DNA of 64,000 bases from NCBI GenBank assembly GCA_018292915.2, contig JACVVK020000388.1, positions 230,001 through 294,000 on the forward strand, read 5' to 3'. This document shows, one piece after another, positions 1 through 9,739 of this stretch. The translations under genes and the position numbers were made by a program. A model generated the notes under the pieces. That model saw only the letters and a program-made list of their open reading frames with translations. It had not been told where the DNA came from and did not search any database. Every line of letters begins with the position of its first letter. Position 1 is the stretch's first letter. Source of the stretch: Batillaria attramentaria (Eukaryota; Mollusca; Gastropoda; Batillariidae).

Positions 1-352
1 ACACTTCGTCTAAATATAAAATCATCTGGCACACTCACCCTATGTGGTGGAAAAGGACGTTAAACCCCCAAACACACACCCACCCACCCATCTGACAAAC
101 ATGGTGCAATGTTACCACGTGACCCAGGCCGTTGATGCCAGACGTATAATGGTAGTATATGGTTGTAAAAAGGTTCATGTGTATAGTCATAGTGTTTTCA
201 GCTGTGCACGTGGCGTTGTTCAAAATCATACAAAAATTAATGACTACAAAATGTACAGAATTAATGACTACAAAATGTACAGAATGACCACATTCATTAA
301 AGTAGCCGAAGTCCGTGCACAGGATATATATTGCCATTGCTGAAACCCGCTA

Positions 353-530
353 AAAACGTCTTTGTCTTTTGTATCTGAAGTCTTTGTGTTCGAAGAATGC
401 ATCCGAGACATGAGCATTTTCCGTATCCATTGTAACTGTTCGCGTCGTCTACGCTCAAGGATGAGGTTGATGGTGTAGAGGAACGGAATGCGGGAGAAGT
501 TCGTGTTGAAAAAGGCTAAAAACGTCGATG
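353..530 (-). pseudogene. Decayed duplicate of the receptor C-terminal tail
   Basis: Read on the minus strand, this matches the end of TM7 and the tail of the receptor at 590-700. PFLYTINLILERRRREQ is followed by WIRKMLMSRMHS, against PFLYTINVILERRRREQ and RIRKVIMSQMNS in the intact copy. The Asn before PFLY is lost, and no open frame extends into an LRR/7TM exon. It may be the 3' end of a neighbouring tandem paralogue beyond the left edge, or a local duplication relic. Confidence 0.75.
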
Positions 531-548
531 CCGTGGTCTTGCAACAAC

Positions 549-2618
549 TTATTTCTCTGTCCAGTCTGACGCCTTTGTCTCTTGCATGGAGTACACGGAG
601 TTCATCTGCGACATGATCACTTTCCGTATCCGTTGTTCCTGCTCGCGTCGTCTGCGCTCCAGAATGACGTTGATAGTGTAGAGGAACGGGTTGAGGGCGG
701 AGTTCAGCGGTAGCACGAGGATCGCCATAGCAACGCTCACTTCACCTGGAACAGGCACGCCAGTGGACGCCAACAGACCCAGCAAGCCAATGGGAAACCA
801 GCAGAGAAAGTCCGACACGGCGATGGTGATGAGTCGGCGGGCGATGGTCAGGTCGTTGGACTTCTTGGTCGAGTCGCTGGCGGACATGGAGTTGACGTGA
901 ATGGACCAGTATATAAAGGCCTGCCCGGCCGCTATAAACAGAAAGAGGACGAAGTTGAGGACGATCATGACTCCGAAAGAATAATCATGTCCGGCAAAAT
1001 CATTCCTGGTAATGGGCAGCGGGATGCAGATTCCGGTCTGGCCGTAGAAGTCCCAGTGTGACGTCATTGGCAGTAGTGGTATGGCAGCCAGTAGAAGACC
1101 AAAGAACCAAAAGACTACACATGCCACGTGAGCCGACCATTTTCGGAAGTGAAATTCGCTGAATGGAAAGCGAAGCACGAGGAAACGGTCCAGCGTGATG
1201 AGACAGATATTGAAGGCTGACACCTCGTTGGACAAAAACGATAGAAATCCCGCTACCTTGCAGGCTGCGCTGTTTCTCCACGTCACGTCTTCCCAAAGGT
1301 AGGTGCCCTGATACAGACGGTCCGCTATACCCACCATGGCCAGGTACACACCCATCAGGAAATCAGACACGCAAAGATGGGTCACGAACGCGTCAAATCC
1401 GAGAGAACTTTTAGTCTTTTGTAAGAACGTCCGGTAGACGAAGCTGCTCAGATTTCCGATCAGTGCCAGGGCAGCAAAGACAGACAGGAATATTCTGTAG
1501 ATGTCAGAACGCAGCAAAGCGTCACAAGAGGAGACCTCGTCGGACGGCGCCCTACAGTTGGTTTCCTTGAATCCTTCGGGCAGCGTGGCCGGGCAGCAGA
1601 ACTTGTAGTTGTCAGCGTCGATGGCGTCCAGCTTGTCAAGGCCTTGTAGCACACCTCTCGGGAATACAGACACCGGGCATCCCCGCAGGTCCAACACTCT
1701 CAGCTGTTTCAGAAGTTGGAAACCGGGCTCTGTTATAAAACTTATACCAGTGTGAGAAAGGTTCAGAACCCGCAGGTTTGGAACAAACGCCAGAAAGTCG
1801 ACGTCTAGCGTTGCCATCTTAACGTAAGACAAGTCTAGAGTACGGAGATTCGAGAACACCATCTCCTTTCTGTTGTTTCTGTGAAAGAGAGACACCAAAG
1901 GATTTCCAGCAAGACGCAAGAACTGCAGCTGAGACAGAAAGCTTAGGTGATCCACAGTCACTTCGACTAGACGGTTGTCACTAAGGTCCAGATTACGCAA
2001 ATTTGGGAGAGTGAGGTTGTCCATAGTCACTAGGTCGCAGTCTGCAAGACTGAGATGGATCAGCAGACCGTTCTCCATGACGTCCTCGGGTTTCATAAAG
2101 GTACCACGGGCATCCAGAAAACGCAGATCCGGATATGCGTGAGCTGGGAATGTTCCGTGACAGAAAAAGGCCATCCCGTAGCACGTGCAGTTTTGCGGGC
2201 ACGTGAGATCGCACATCAACTCATCATCGTTCTGCGGACACTGAAACAGACCGTCGCACAAGTGCTTCGAGTGAAGGCACACGAGCGAAGCTCGACAACG
2301 GTAGAAACCTGGACACCTGTAGCTGTCGCAATGTCTCTCGTCCTCTTTGCCCGGACAGTCATACGCCCCGTTACACCTCGTGAACACAGGCATGCAATAT
2401 CCGTTGTTATTACACCGGAAATGCGTCTCTGGACAGTTGGCGCCGGTGATGTTCATTGGCTGAATGTGGAACTTACCGGTGCGGTCCAAGTCCACTATTG
2501 CAGGGGGTGGTGGGGTTTTTAGAGGTTTATCCCATATGGGTCCTTCTGAGCACCGCCCCTCGTCCGAACCGTCCGCGCAGTGTTCTTGTCCGTCACACAC
2601 CTGTGACCTCGGCACACA
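549..2618 (-). CDS. Receptor exon 4: LDLa modules, leucine-rich repeats, seven-transmembrane domain
   Basis: The last coding exon encodes 689 residues and a stop. It opens after a TTTCAG acceptor with the second half of an LDLa module (motif CADGSDEGRC). Two further LDLa modules follow, one ending GKEDERHC and one ending CPQNDDELMC, then an LRR N-cap (CPQNCTC), about six leucine-rich repeats and a cysteine cap. The 7TM region occupies about the last 300 residues. TM1 contains GN (LALIGNLSS), TM3 ends in LDRF where most family-A receptors have DRY, and TM7 carries NPFLY. The tail starts with a strongly basic stretch (ERRRREQEQR). A single intronless exon holding LRR and 7TM is unlike vertebrate relaxin receptors, whose LRRs are split over many exons, and may reflect an old retroposition. 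Confidence 0.93.
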   Translation of the reverse strand, partial: CVPRSQVCDGQEHCADGSDEGRCSEGPIWDKPLKTPPPPAIVDLDRTGKFHIQPMNITGANCPETHFRCNNNGYCMPVFTRCNGAYDCPGKEDERHCDSYRCPGFYRCRASLVCLHSKHLCDGLFQCPQNDDELMCDLTCPQNCTCYGMAFFCHGTFPAHAYPDLRFLDARGTFMKPEDVMENGLLIHLSLADCDLVTMDNLTLPNLRNLDLSDNRLVEVTVDHLSFLSQLQFLRLAGNPLVSLFHRNNRKEMVFSNLRTLDLSYVKMATLDVDFLAFVPNLRVLNLSHTGISFITEPGFQLLKQLRVLDLRGCPVSVFPRGVLQGLDKLDAIDADNYKFCCPATLPEGFKETNCRAPSDEVSSCDALLRSDIYRIFLSVFAALALIGNLSSFVYRTFLQKTKSSLGFDAFVTHLCVSDFLMGVYLAMVGIADRLYQGTYLWEDVTWRNSAACKVAGFLSFLSNEVSAFNICLITLDRFLVLRFPFSEFHFRKWSAHVACVVFWFFGLLLAAIPLLPMTSHWDFYGQTGICIPLPITRNDFAGHDYSFGVMIVLNFVLFLFIAAGQAFIYWSIHVNSMSASDSTKKSNDLTIARRLITIAVSDFLCWFPIGLLGLLASTGVPVPGEVSVAMAILVLPLNSALNPFLYTINVILERRRREQEQRIRKVIMSQMNSVYSMQETKASDWTEK

Positions 2619-2691
2619 CTGAAACCATTTACAAAACACAAACAACAACGATAAGACCAAGGCAAACGCATGGCTGGCGGTAGATCGGCTG

Positions 2692-2732
<41 letters not shown>

Positions 2733-3872
2733 ATTCTTCCTGCAGGTTGATCAACTCCCATTGTGTCAAAAAAAGCGTTTCGCACTGTTGGACCAGTGGT
2801 CTTCCCAAGGGCTATCTTAGAGCTCGGTAAACTTGTAATGTTGCCATCGACCCATTGTGAACTGTACTCCCTGCTCGAATTTACAAGTAGCACGTAGCGG
2901 CGGTACAGCGGCGGCCATTTTGATTCGTCTGCTCCACACAAACTGGTAACGTCCCTTCAGACGGTCACCCGGATGTGCCTGTCAACTTTTGATCAGTTTC
3001 ACCATGTCGTCAGTTAGTATTGCTTCTGCATTTGCTCTGCCAGTACTTCACAAGCGTGCTAGGCGAGAAAATCGCTGCTGACAAAATTGTCGACGGGTTT
3101 TCCAAGAGGTACTCTACCGTAACGATCAAGACAAAGGGGGTGGGGGGGGTGGGGGTGGGGGGGGCAAGCGCCTTTAGTAGGTCAGATTGACTACATGCGC
3201 GTGGGCCTGGCGCTGGCCTGTGACTACACGGGACTGAAAAAGAATGCCATGCCAGCCCGCATCGTACACATGTTTACAGTTGCAGGGTAATTAGCTGTCA
3301 CGTGACACCAATGCCCGTTTATGGCTCACGGCATTACACTGTAGCCGATGCACTCGCATTTTGGCTCATATCTTAGCAGCGATGGCCCTTAAAGGGCTCA
3401 TATTTTGCTCGCATCTAAATGGGACTACGTTCTTGTTGGCATAACAAGGTTACGTCGATCTGTGAGCTTAAAAAAAAAAAAAAGCTGCATTATGTATCTT
3501 TAACCTTTTTTTCTAATTTTCTTTTTTTTTTTTTTTCATTTTCCGGGTGGTAATCCTGACATTGGACATTTTCGAAACTTTGCACCGGAGATAGTTCAGT
3601 ATAGCTTGATACTTCTTGGTGAACTTTCAATGCTCGGGTCGTGAATTTGATTCCGGGCTGGGACCAAATATTTGTGCTCGCCTTTTCTAGTTGTTCTTGT
3701 CTTTGATATCACCCTTATGCGGTGGAAAAAGGATGGTAAACCCTTAAACATTCACCAACCCTCTTGGCGATTTTGGGAGTACACAAAGATTAGGCGCCCG
3801 GCGTTCTTTATCGGTATACATGATAACACTACGGTATCATCCAATATACATACAGCACAAAATGCCTTTCTT

Positions 3873-3929
<57 letters not shown>

Positions 3930-5016
3930 GAAGTCTTGTTTCGCGTGGGGAGCCGGGGTGGCCGAATGGTAGAGGCTAGAGCGTTGGACTTCCGATACTC
4001 TAGTTAGTTAGATAGTTCGATTCCCGGCTGGGGCCAAATATTTGTGCTGGCTTTTACATCGTTGCCCCGTCTTGGAAAAGGACGTTAAACTCCCAAACAC
4101 CCACCCACCCCTTGTTTCGCGTGCTTGTGCAAGTAAGACATACACGTAATCATTTGTGTATGTTATGACTTTTCAAACAAATACAAAACAAACACGAAGA
4201 AGACAAAAGACAACTTGAAAGACACGTACTCGTATCAGTACCGTAAATGTACGTTTCAGATCAGATATCTACAAAGGAAAACTTGTCACAGAATAAAGTT
4301 GGTCGGAAACCGATAACTGAAGTTTACGTACCTGATCATTGTTGCAGAAGAAGGCCTCTGTCAGGGAACATGGCGGGAAGATGCAGAAGTCTTCATCACT
4401 GACGTCACTACAGTCAGGGCGGTAATCACACACCAGGCTGTACGGCACTCTCTCCACACCATCGGCGCACGTGAACGACGGCGGAAGTTGCGTCATAGGC
4501 GCCTGACATGCGCCGTGCTCAGTCGCCCAGCACGCGCTCTTGGCGTCACAGGCTAGAAACTCGTGTGTCACGTGACCATCCGGGCACTTTGTGTGGTTGA
4601 TCACGGCAGACCACTCTGGGCTGTTTGCAATACGAATGGTCGGAGGGGGTTCCGCAGGGGGGACGTCAAACTCGCAGATGTAGTGCGGTGAGTCGTAGTG
4701 TACCGAGCAGTAGGTAATGCGAAGGTTAGGAAAGTCCTGGCGATTGAAATAGGAGCAGATAGGACGGATATTGTTGTCAATGATGGATCGGTAGTGGGCG
4801 ACTGTGCCGTCCGCCCACTGCCATTCCTTTCTGTACCTGAAACAGACAGATAATAATAATAAAAATAGCCCATTGCACGTGCAGTTTTGCGGGCACGTGA
4901 GGTCGCACATCAACTCATCATCGTTCTGCGGACACTGAAACAGACCGTCGCACACGTGCTTCGGGTGAAGACTCACGAGCGAAGCTCGACAACGGTAGAA
5001 AGACAGGAAATAGACA

Positions 5017-5055
<39 letters not shown>

Positions 5056-7877
5056 TCAATTCAAATTACGTTATTAATTCCAGAAGGGAAATAACAGACC
5101 ACCATAAAAATAATAACAAGACATTATAATAACAAATAAACCTTGCACCAACAGAAGCCTCAGTCACGCACGCAATTAAATCTTGCACATAAGTGCATGC
5201 ACACCCACAAACAGACACACACATCCGTATAAGTCCTAAGCACTCACGCTCTTAAGATATAAAACCACTCACAAACACTCGCACACTCATAAATAAAACT
5301 TACTCTCACACACACATATATAAAAGTTTTGTGTATTCACATACCTATAACAACTTAAACTTCACACACACAAATAAAAGTCTTGTGTACTCACACACCT
5401 AAAAAACAAAAAAAAACTCACAAAATAATAATAATAATGATAATAATAATAATAATAATTTGTCTGGCGCTCAACGTCCTGCTGGAGCTCAGGCTCCGCA
5501 TGTAGAAATCGAAGTTAGCCCCGGGTTAGAGTCTAACCTCGAAGTAAACTAGCTCCAGGGTTTTTTATTTTAAATCAGGAAGCGGGTCCATTCCAGCAAG
5601 ATACCTAAGCCGTTACAGAAGGATTTATTTATTCCTTTCTTCGCCTCCTCTTTCATATAATTTTTTTTTTTTTTTTTTTTTTTGGGGGGGGGGGGTTCTT
5701 TTGTCCTAGTCTGGGTTAGGCCCGTAGCCGTGGGTTAAATTAACATCGACTTTTACATATTGGGCCTGGGCGCCTCACAATAAGTTAGTTAGGGCTTAAA
5801 GCCGCGCAAGCAACAAACAGTATTTTCCGGCTAACCTCACAATAACAGAGTAGCATAAATAATACTCAGCATGGCGAACATGGAAAAGGAGGCTGTTCCA
5901 AATGACTGGACCGTGGTACAGCAATGCACGGTGACCTAGTGTTTTAGACTTTAACCTGTGGAATGCGAAGGATGCGGGTGTCAGCAGAGGATCTGAGTTG
6001 TCTGGAGAGGACAGAAAGGGAACTTAGTCTAGTCACAGATTTTTCTTCCAAGTACGTACAGCAACCACACGTGGAGGGAAAAGACGTTAAACTCCCAAAC
6101 ACCCACCCATCCTCTCCAAGTACGTATTGTCATGAGAAAACGAAAAAAAAACAAAAAAACAAAAAAAACCCAAAAAACCAGGTAGGTGGTCCTCTGGTTA
6201 AGACTCTGCCGTCAGTGCGAGATGTCTGGTTCGAGTCCCACTTGAGGCATCGAATTCTTCTTTCTAGTACGTGGCACCGTTCATTCGGGCCGATCATCGG
6301 GGATTCTCTCCGGGTACTCCGGCTTCCTCATTCTCTGCTTTGTATATTTTCAGCTAACATTTTTTTTTTAATTCCGAAACTTAAATAGCTGAGCTGACCA
6401 ATCGCACCACATGATTGTAATGTGTTGACGTCTTGTGTATGACAAAATGCGTGTGATTCTCCTGACCGTGCGTGTTGGGTTCAGTAAGCAGCGCTTTGAG
6501 CGGAGATATTGGGTTTAAAAAACAAAACAAAACAAAAACTTACATTTTTGGTAAAGATGGTGACGCAGAGTGCAGCCCGACCATGACTCGAGCGAAGAGT
6601 GTAAGATACAGACGATAATCCCAAATACTCTATCATCCGCTGCCACTTTTCGGGCGTGTTCAGACTGGCTAGGCGCCCTCCGTTCCGCCTGCACTGGTAA
6701 TCTAAGTCATTCCACGTAACGCTTTGCTTCCGAATGATGGCGTACTGAAAACAACTTCCCCCGGCGTCAATGAAGCCGACACCGCAGACGTTAGAAGTGT
6801 AGGGACAGTCCACCTCGTCTTGGCCTTGGTCACAGTCAATGCTCAGGTCACACGGCTCGTGGCGCCGGAAGTCGGGCCAGTACGGCACGGAGCAGTTCCA
6901 CAAGCCGTTCTCGAGCAGCGTGGGGACGGCCGACTGGTTGTGGAAGGTGAAGTACAGCCGGAACCCGGTCCTGAGATCAGAGGCCTTACTGGTGAAGTGC
7001 ACAAGCAGGGCGGAGGTGTCGTTGTAGAGCCTGGAGCCGGGTCTTCGCGAAGTCTTGCACTCGAATATCCTCTCCCGTCTGCCAGTGGAGTTGACGAGCC
7101 GGTACAACAGTAGAGAGACCTGCTTCAAGTCGCACCTATCGGCATCGCCGGTCAGGTTGAGGTGCGGGTAGCTGAGCATGATTTCGTGATCGGGCGGGAC
7201 ATCTACCCGTGCCCAGCTGTCCATGTGTGACGGGTGAAGGGTGTGGCCGTCCCACCCTGGGCTTTGAATGTAGCCTGCACAGAGACGTGAAGATTGAATA
7301 AAGCATGTAGAGAGAACAAAACAAAATTAGAAATGCAAAGATTACTGGGCATAAATAAAGCATGCTCATAGAACTCGACCTCGAAGAAAGCCTTGCATGA
7401 AAAGAGTAAGAGGGATTTCGTCGATAAATGACGTCAAATATTCTTTTAGAATAAGTTTCAGAGAGAAACAGTTCTAAAATCGGTCTTGTAAGGTTTCCGA
7501 AAACTTATTGAATATGTCGATTTTGGCAAGTTCCACTTTCGATCTTTATTACTTTTATTTGCATTACCTTCCTTGGGTGAGAGGTATATCACTTCAAGTT
7601 GCGGCTCTTGTGGCTGGAAGGTCGTGGCCCTGGTTGACACAGCTGCAAGCAAACCTGGAAAGCATGAGAGTGTTGCAATTTATACCTTTATAAAACAAAT
7701 GTATGTTTCTTTCATGCTTAATTTTAATTTGTCGTGCTCTGTGCATTTTGAAAGATTTGTACAGACCCAGCGCTGGTAAAATGACCTTCGTTGTTGGGAG
7801 GTGGGCGCTAAAAGAACAACTCTCGAAGGTAAACTTTAAAGGAAGGGAGATAACGTTTGGAACGTCCAACTACGCCG

Positions 7878-7942
<65 letters not shown>

Positions 7943-8717
7943 TGCCTTCGATATCACCCCCAACCCCCCCCCCCCACCCCGCCCTCCCCGACCCCGAACT
8001 CCACATCCCCCATCCCCACCTCCTTTCGCTTTGTGCCTGTCTGTTCCCGGCGGCAGTCACTCTACCATATCTAAAAACTTTTACCATCCGATACCGTACT
8101 GGAGAAAGTTGTCAAGTTAAAGATTGCAGTTCTCGACAGGGTACTGGTGGCATTTAGGAAATCAAAGCTGGCACTTCCCGATACAGTACTCGTGGCATTT
8201 AGCAAGTCAAAGCTAGCATTCCCCGATACGGTACTGGTGGTATTTAGCAAGTCAGTGTCTTACATCCCGATACAGTACTCGTGGCATTTAGCAAGTCAAA
8301 GCTGGCATTCCCCGATACGGTACTGGTGACATTTAGCAAGTCAAAGCTAGCATTCCCCGATACGGTACTGGTGGCATTTAGCAAGTCAATGTCTTACCTT
8401 GCGATACAGAACTCGTGGCATTTAGCAAGTCAAAGCTGGCATTCCCCGATACGGTACTGGTGGCATTTAGCAAGTCAGTGTCTTACCTTGCGACACAGTA
8501 CTCGTGGCATTTAGCAAGTCAAAGCTGGCATTCCCCGATACGGTACTGGTGGCATTTAGCAAGTCAATGTCTTACCTTGCGATACAGAACTCGTGGCATT
8601 TCGCAAGTCAAAGCTGACATTCCCCGACAGAGAACTGGTTGCATTTAGCAAGTCAAAGGTTCCATTCCCCTGGACAGTTCCAGATACAAGAAGCAAACAG
8701 AAGACCACGTTCATCAT
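549..8717 (-). CDS. GRL101-like LDLa/LRR/CUB/C-type-lectin G-protein coupled receptor (gene, 4 exons)
   Basis: A multi-domain rhodopsin-family receptor at the cell surface, of the LDLa plus leucine-rich group (type C LGR / relaxin-receptor relatives; GRL101 of Lymnaea is the named molluscan member). Coding exons on the minus strand are 8576-8717, 6544-7274, 4332-4836 and 549-2618. The predicted order over about 1,148 residues is signal peptide, short N-glycosylated repeat, CUB, LDLa, C-type lectin, several LDLa modules, LRR block, 7TM and a short basic tail. Joins 1/2 (phase 1) and 3/4 (phase 0) are exact, and the 3/4 join rebuilds one LDLa module. Join 2/3 is off by one nucleotide: exon 2 ends in phase 0, while exon 3 needs one leading base. 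That means an unseen micro-exon, an assembly error or a damaged gene. Ligand and G-protein coupling cannot be read from the sequence. Confidence 0.9.
2691..2730. repeat. (CT)n microsatellite, receptor intron 3
   Basis: An uninterrupted CT dinucleotide run about 70 bp past the exon 4 acceptor side. The flanking 2740-3630 is intronic DNA without a recognisable coding exon. Confidence 0.95.
3632..3762 (+). repeat. SINE family 1, degenerate copy
   Basis: It contains the family-1 sequence from the B-box-like part (GATTCCGGGCTGGGACC) through AAATATTTGTGCTCG to the GTGGAAAAAGG tail. The tRNA-like head is missing or mutated. Confidence 0.75.
3874..3926. repeat. (AC)n microsatellite
   Basis: An uninterrupted AC run in receptor intron 3, directly upstream of a full SINE family 1 copy. 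Confidence 0.95.
3949..4110 (+). mobile_element. SINE family 1 (tRNA-derived), full copy
   Basis: The tRNA-like head GGAGCCGGGGTGGCCGAATG has an A-box-type segment, and a B-box (GTTCGATTCCC) follows. A conserved body contains AAATATTTGTGCTGGC, GTTGCCCCGTCTT and AAAAGGACGTTAAAC, with an A/C-rich (ACCC)n tail. At least ten related copies lie in this window, on both strands. The internal pol III promoter boxes are inferred from the tRNA-like head. Confidence 0.9.
4332..4836 (-). CDS. Receptor exon 3: second half of C-type lectin domain and LDLa modules
   Basis: The exon is 505 nt, flanked by TTTCAG before and GTACGT after. It starts with YRKEWQWADG, the WxW-D-G core of a C-type lectin fold, and ends that domain at YICEF. 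Cysteine-rich LDLa-type modules follow (for example DYRPDCSDVSDEDFC). The last one begins FFCNNDQ and is finished by the first residues of exon 4, which supports the join. It needs one base from the previous exon to keep frame, which the visible exon 2 does not supply. Confidence 0.88.
4868..5005 (-). pseudogene. Intronic decayed copy of an LDLa/LRR-cap segment of exon 4
   Basis: About 130 bp repeats 2177-2310 of exon 4 almost base for base (HVCDGLFQCPQNDDELMCDL, then CPQNCTC). It sits just upstream of exon 3, in the intron between exons 2 and 3. One cysteine of the module is now serine (LVSLHPKH against LVCLHSKH), and no splice sites bound it. It runs open into exon 3 through the acceptor, so it could mislead gene prediction. 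Confidence 0.8.
5018..5054. repeat. (AAT)n microsatellite
   Basis: A trinucleotide run next to the intronic LDLa relic. The following stretch, 5060-5450, is low-complexity A/C-rich DNA with ACACACA and CTCACAC motifs and no coding signal. Confidence 0.9.
5489..5768. mobile_element. Short TIR element (MITE), CAGG...CCTGG type
   Basis: About 280 bp. Its ends (CCGCATGTAGAAATCGAAG on the left, CGACTTTTACATATTGGGCC on the right) are imperfect inverted copies. Its body (GGTTAGAGTCTAACCTC, AAGCGGG, CATTCCAGCAAG, TTGTCCTA.TCTGGGTTAGG) is shared with the split copy at 23034-25116. It carries no coding capacity, so it is non-autonomous. Confidence 0.7.
6074..6113 (+). repeat. SINE family 1, 3' fragment
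   Basis: Only the AAAAGACGTTAAACTCCC tail and the (ACCC) end remain. Confidence 0.6.
6180..6517 (+). mobile_element. SINE family 2 (tRNA-derived)
   Basis: A tRNA-like head (GGTGGTCCTCTGGTTAAGAC, then the B-box GGTTCGAGTCCC) is followed by a long body with GTGGCACCGTTCATTCGGG, TCTCCGGGTACTCCGGCTTC, CGCACCACATGATTGTAATG and GCGTGTGATTC. Further copies lie at 21637-22010, 27795-28345 (interrupted) and 50040-50420 (reverse). This copy ends close to the donor of receptor exon 2. Confidence 0.85.
6544..7274 (-). CDS. Receptor exon 2: CUB domain, LDLa module, first half of C-type lectin domain
   Basis: The exon is 731 nt, opened by a CTGTGCAG acceptor and closed by a consensus GTAAGT donor. It begins GYIQSPGWDG, a typical CUB start, and runs through the CUB core (WARVDVPPDHEIMLSY, later LVHFTSKASDLRTGFRLYF). 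An LDLa module follows, ending CDQGQDEVDC. Then come the first cysteines of a C-type lectin domain (CGVGFIDAGGSCF, later CRRNGGRLASL). Several N-x-S/T sequons fit an extracellular protein. A SINE copy ends only about 25 bp past the donor. Confidence 0.9.
7880..7940. repeat. (AC)n microsatellite
   Basis: An AC run in receptor intron 1, followed by a C-rich low-complexity segment to about 8030. No coding signal was seen in 7275-8130. Confidence 0.95.
8138..8680. repeat. 45/44-bp minisatellite spanning exon 1 and the start of intron 1 of the receptor
   Basis: About twelve units alternate between a 45-bp form (ending AAGCTGGCATTCCCC) and a 44-bp form (ending TGTCTTACCTTGC), giving 89- and 134-bp higher-order periods. 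On the minus strand the 45-bp form reads GNASFDLLNATSTVS, with two sequons. The 44-bp form carries a GTAAGA donor. The array is open in several frames on both strands; the plus-strand frames are taken to be spurious. Confidence 0.9.
8576..8717 (-). CDS. Receptor exon 1: signal peptide and start of N-glycosylation-sequon repeat
   Basis: Starting at the second of two adjacent ATGs (8717), the exon gives MMNVVFCLLLVSGTVQG, a good signal peptide. About two 15-residue repeat units follow, each with N-x-S/T sequons (NGT, NAT, NVS, NAT). The exon ends CAAG|GTAAGA in phase 1, which fits the phase of exon 2. The open frame extends upstream to 8756, but the longer start would bury the signal peptide. 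The assignment to this receptor rests on phase, strand and position only. Confidence 0.65.
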
Positions 8718-8962
8718 GATGTACAGTTCACACATCCGTGTCTCTGAAATATACAAAATAGAATGGAAGTGACATACGTTTCTTTCTCCTCGGTGTTCGT
8801 GCTTCCAATAACTTTATTCCTGGAAACGAGTAGTGCATCAATGAATCAATGAAACTTTGTTTTACAACGGTAAAGGTTTTGGCAGAATCGACTGATGGAC
8901 ATCGCCATTTTACCTACCTGCTGTTACCACCACGATAATCAAAATACAGTATGTCAAATGAA

Positions 8963-8992
8963 CAGTGTGTGCGTGTGTGCGTGCGTGCGTGC

Positions 8993-9064
<72 letters not shown>
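8963..9064. repeat. (GT)n/(GTGC)n microsatellite
   Basis: A compound run, first GTGC-type and then pure GT, upstream of the receptor 5' end. Confidence 0.95.
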
Positions 9065-9066
<2 letters not shown>

Positions 9067-9264
9067 ACTATAAAACGTAATTTCCAGTTCTCACACCGCG
9101 ATCAAAATTGGTAGCTGTACTCATGGGGATGCCGGAAACATGGCGACAAAAAGAATCGGAATGTCGTCAAATTAATGTTATTATCCACGATAACATTCTT
9201 TAGAGGGTTGCCTTTAGTCTCTACGTAAAAAAAAAAATCATAGATTTTTCATACATCTGTCGGG

Positions 9265-9720
9265 GAAACCCCATTAGCTCAGCTGGCAAGAGCGCCTTGC
9301 TGATAATGGGGAGGTCGAACCCGTGAGTGTCTGTCTCAATCTCAAAAGCTAAGAAAAACAAATAAGGAAGAGCTAATCACGGGCTGTCATACGCCACTGT
9401 TCGCCTTACTGGCAATCTTTTCCATGTTTGCCGAGTCCCGTGTCCAGTTATCGCGGCCCGGGGATTCTCGAGAACAGTGAGAGGAATGTGTAACTCAATC
9501 TCAGAAGCTAATCAAAAACCAATATGGAAGAGCTACTCAAGGGCTGCCATACGCCAGTGTTAATGGCGACCTTTATTTCCTGTGTTTGCCGAGTCTCGTA
9601 TCCAGTTACCGCGGCGCGGGAAATCCCGAGAATCGGGGTTTATCAGCCAAACGTGACCATACAGTATCTGTGACCGTCGCGGGACTGTTCACGCTCCAGT
9701 GCATTTCCGCTACGTAATGC
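9265..9720 (+). mobile_element. tRNA-Ile-like head with repeated SINE body
   Basis: 9268-9335 looks like a degenerate tRNA (ATTAGCTCAGCTGGCAAGAG A-box, CTGATAA anticodon loop as in tRNA-Ile(GAT), GGTCGAACCC B-box), but its stems are weak. A body then appears twice in tandem (about 9370-9500 and 9530-9650; shared GCCGAGTC, GCGG, GAGCTA). Related bodies lie at 29230-29570 and 33530-33670. It is more likely a SINE head than a working tRNA. Confidence 0.55.
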
Positions 9721-9739
9721 AAATCCCCTCGGGGGTGAG

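Noticed and set aside
2055..2522. 155-residue plus-strand frame opposite the receptor exon
   Set aside because: It is the antisense shadow of LDLa/LRR coding sequence; the minus strand carries the domains.
8147..8648. Plus-strand repeat protein (MAFSKSKLAFPDTVLV units)
   Set aside because: The array is coding-compatible on the minus strand, where it continues from a signal peptide and ends at a consensus donor. The plus-strand frames lack a start context and run out at the array border.
9268..9335. Functional tRNA-Ile(GAT) gene
   Set aside because: The A- and B-boxes are recognisable, but the acceptor and anticodon stems pair poorly, and the piece is continuous with a repeated SINE-type body.
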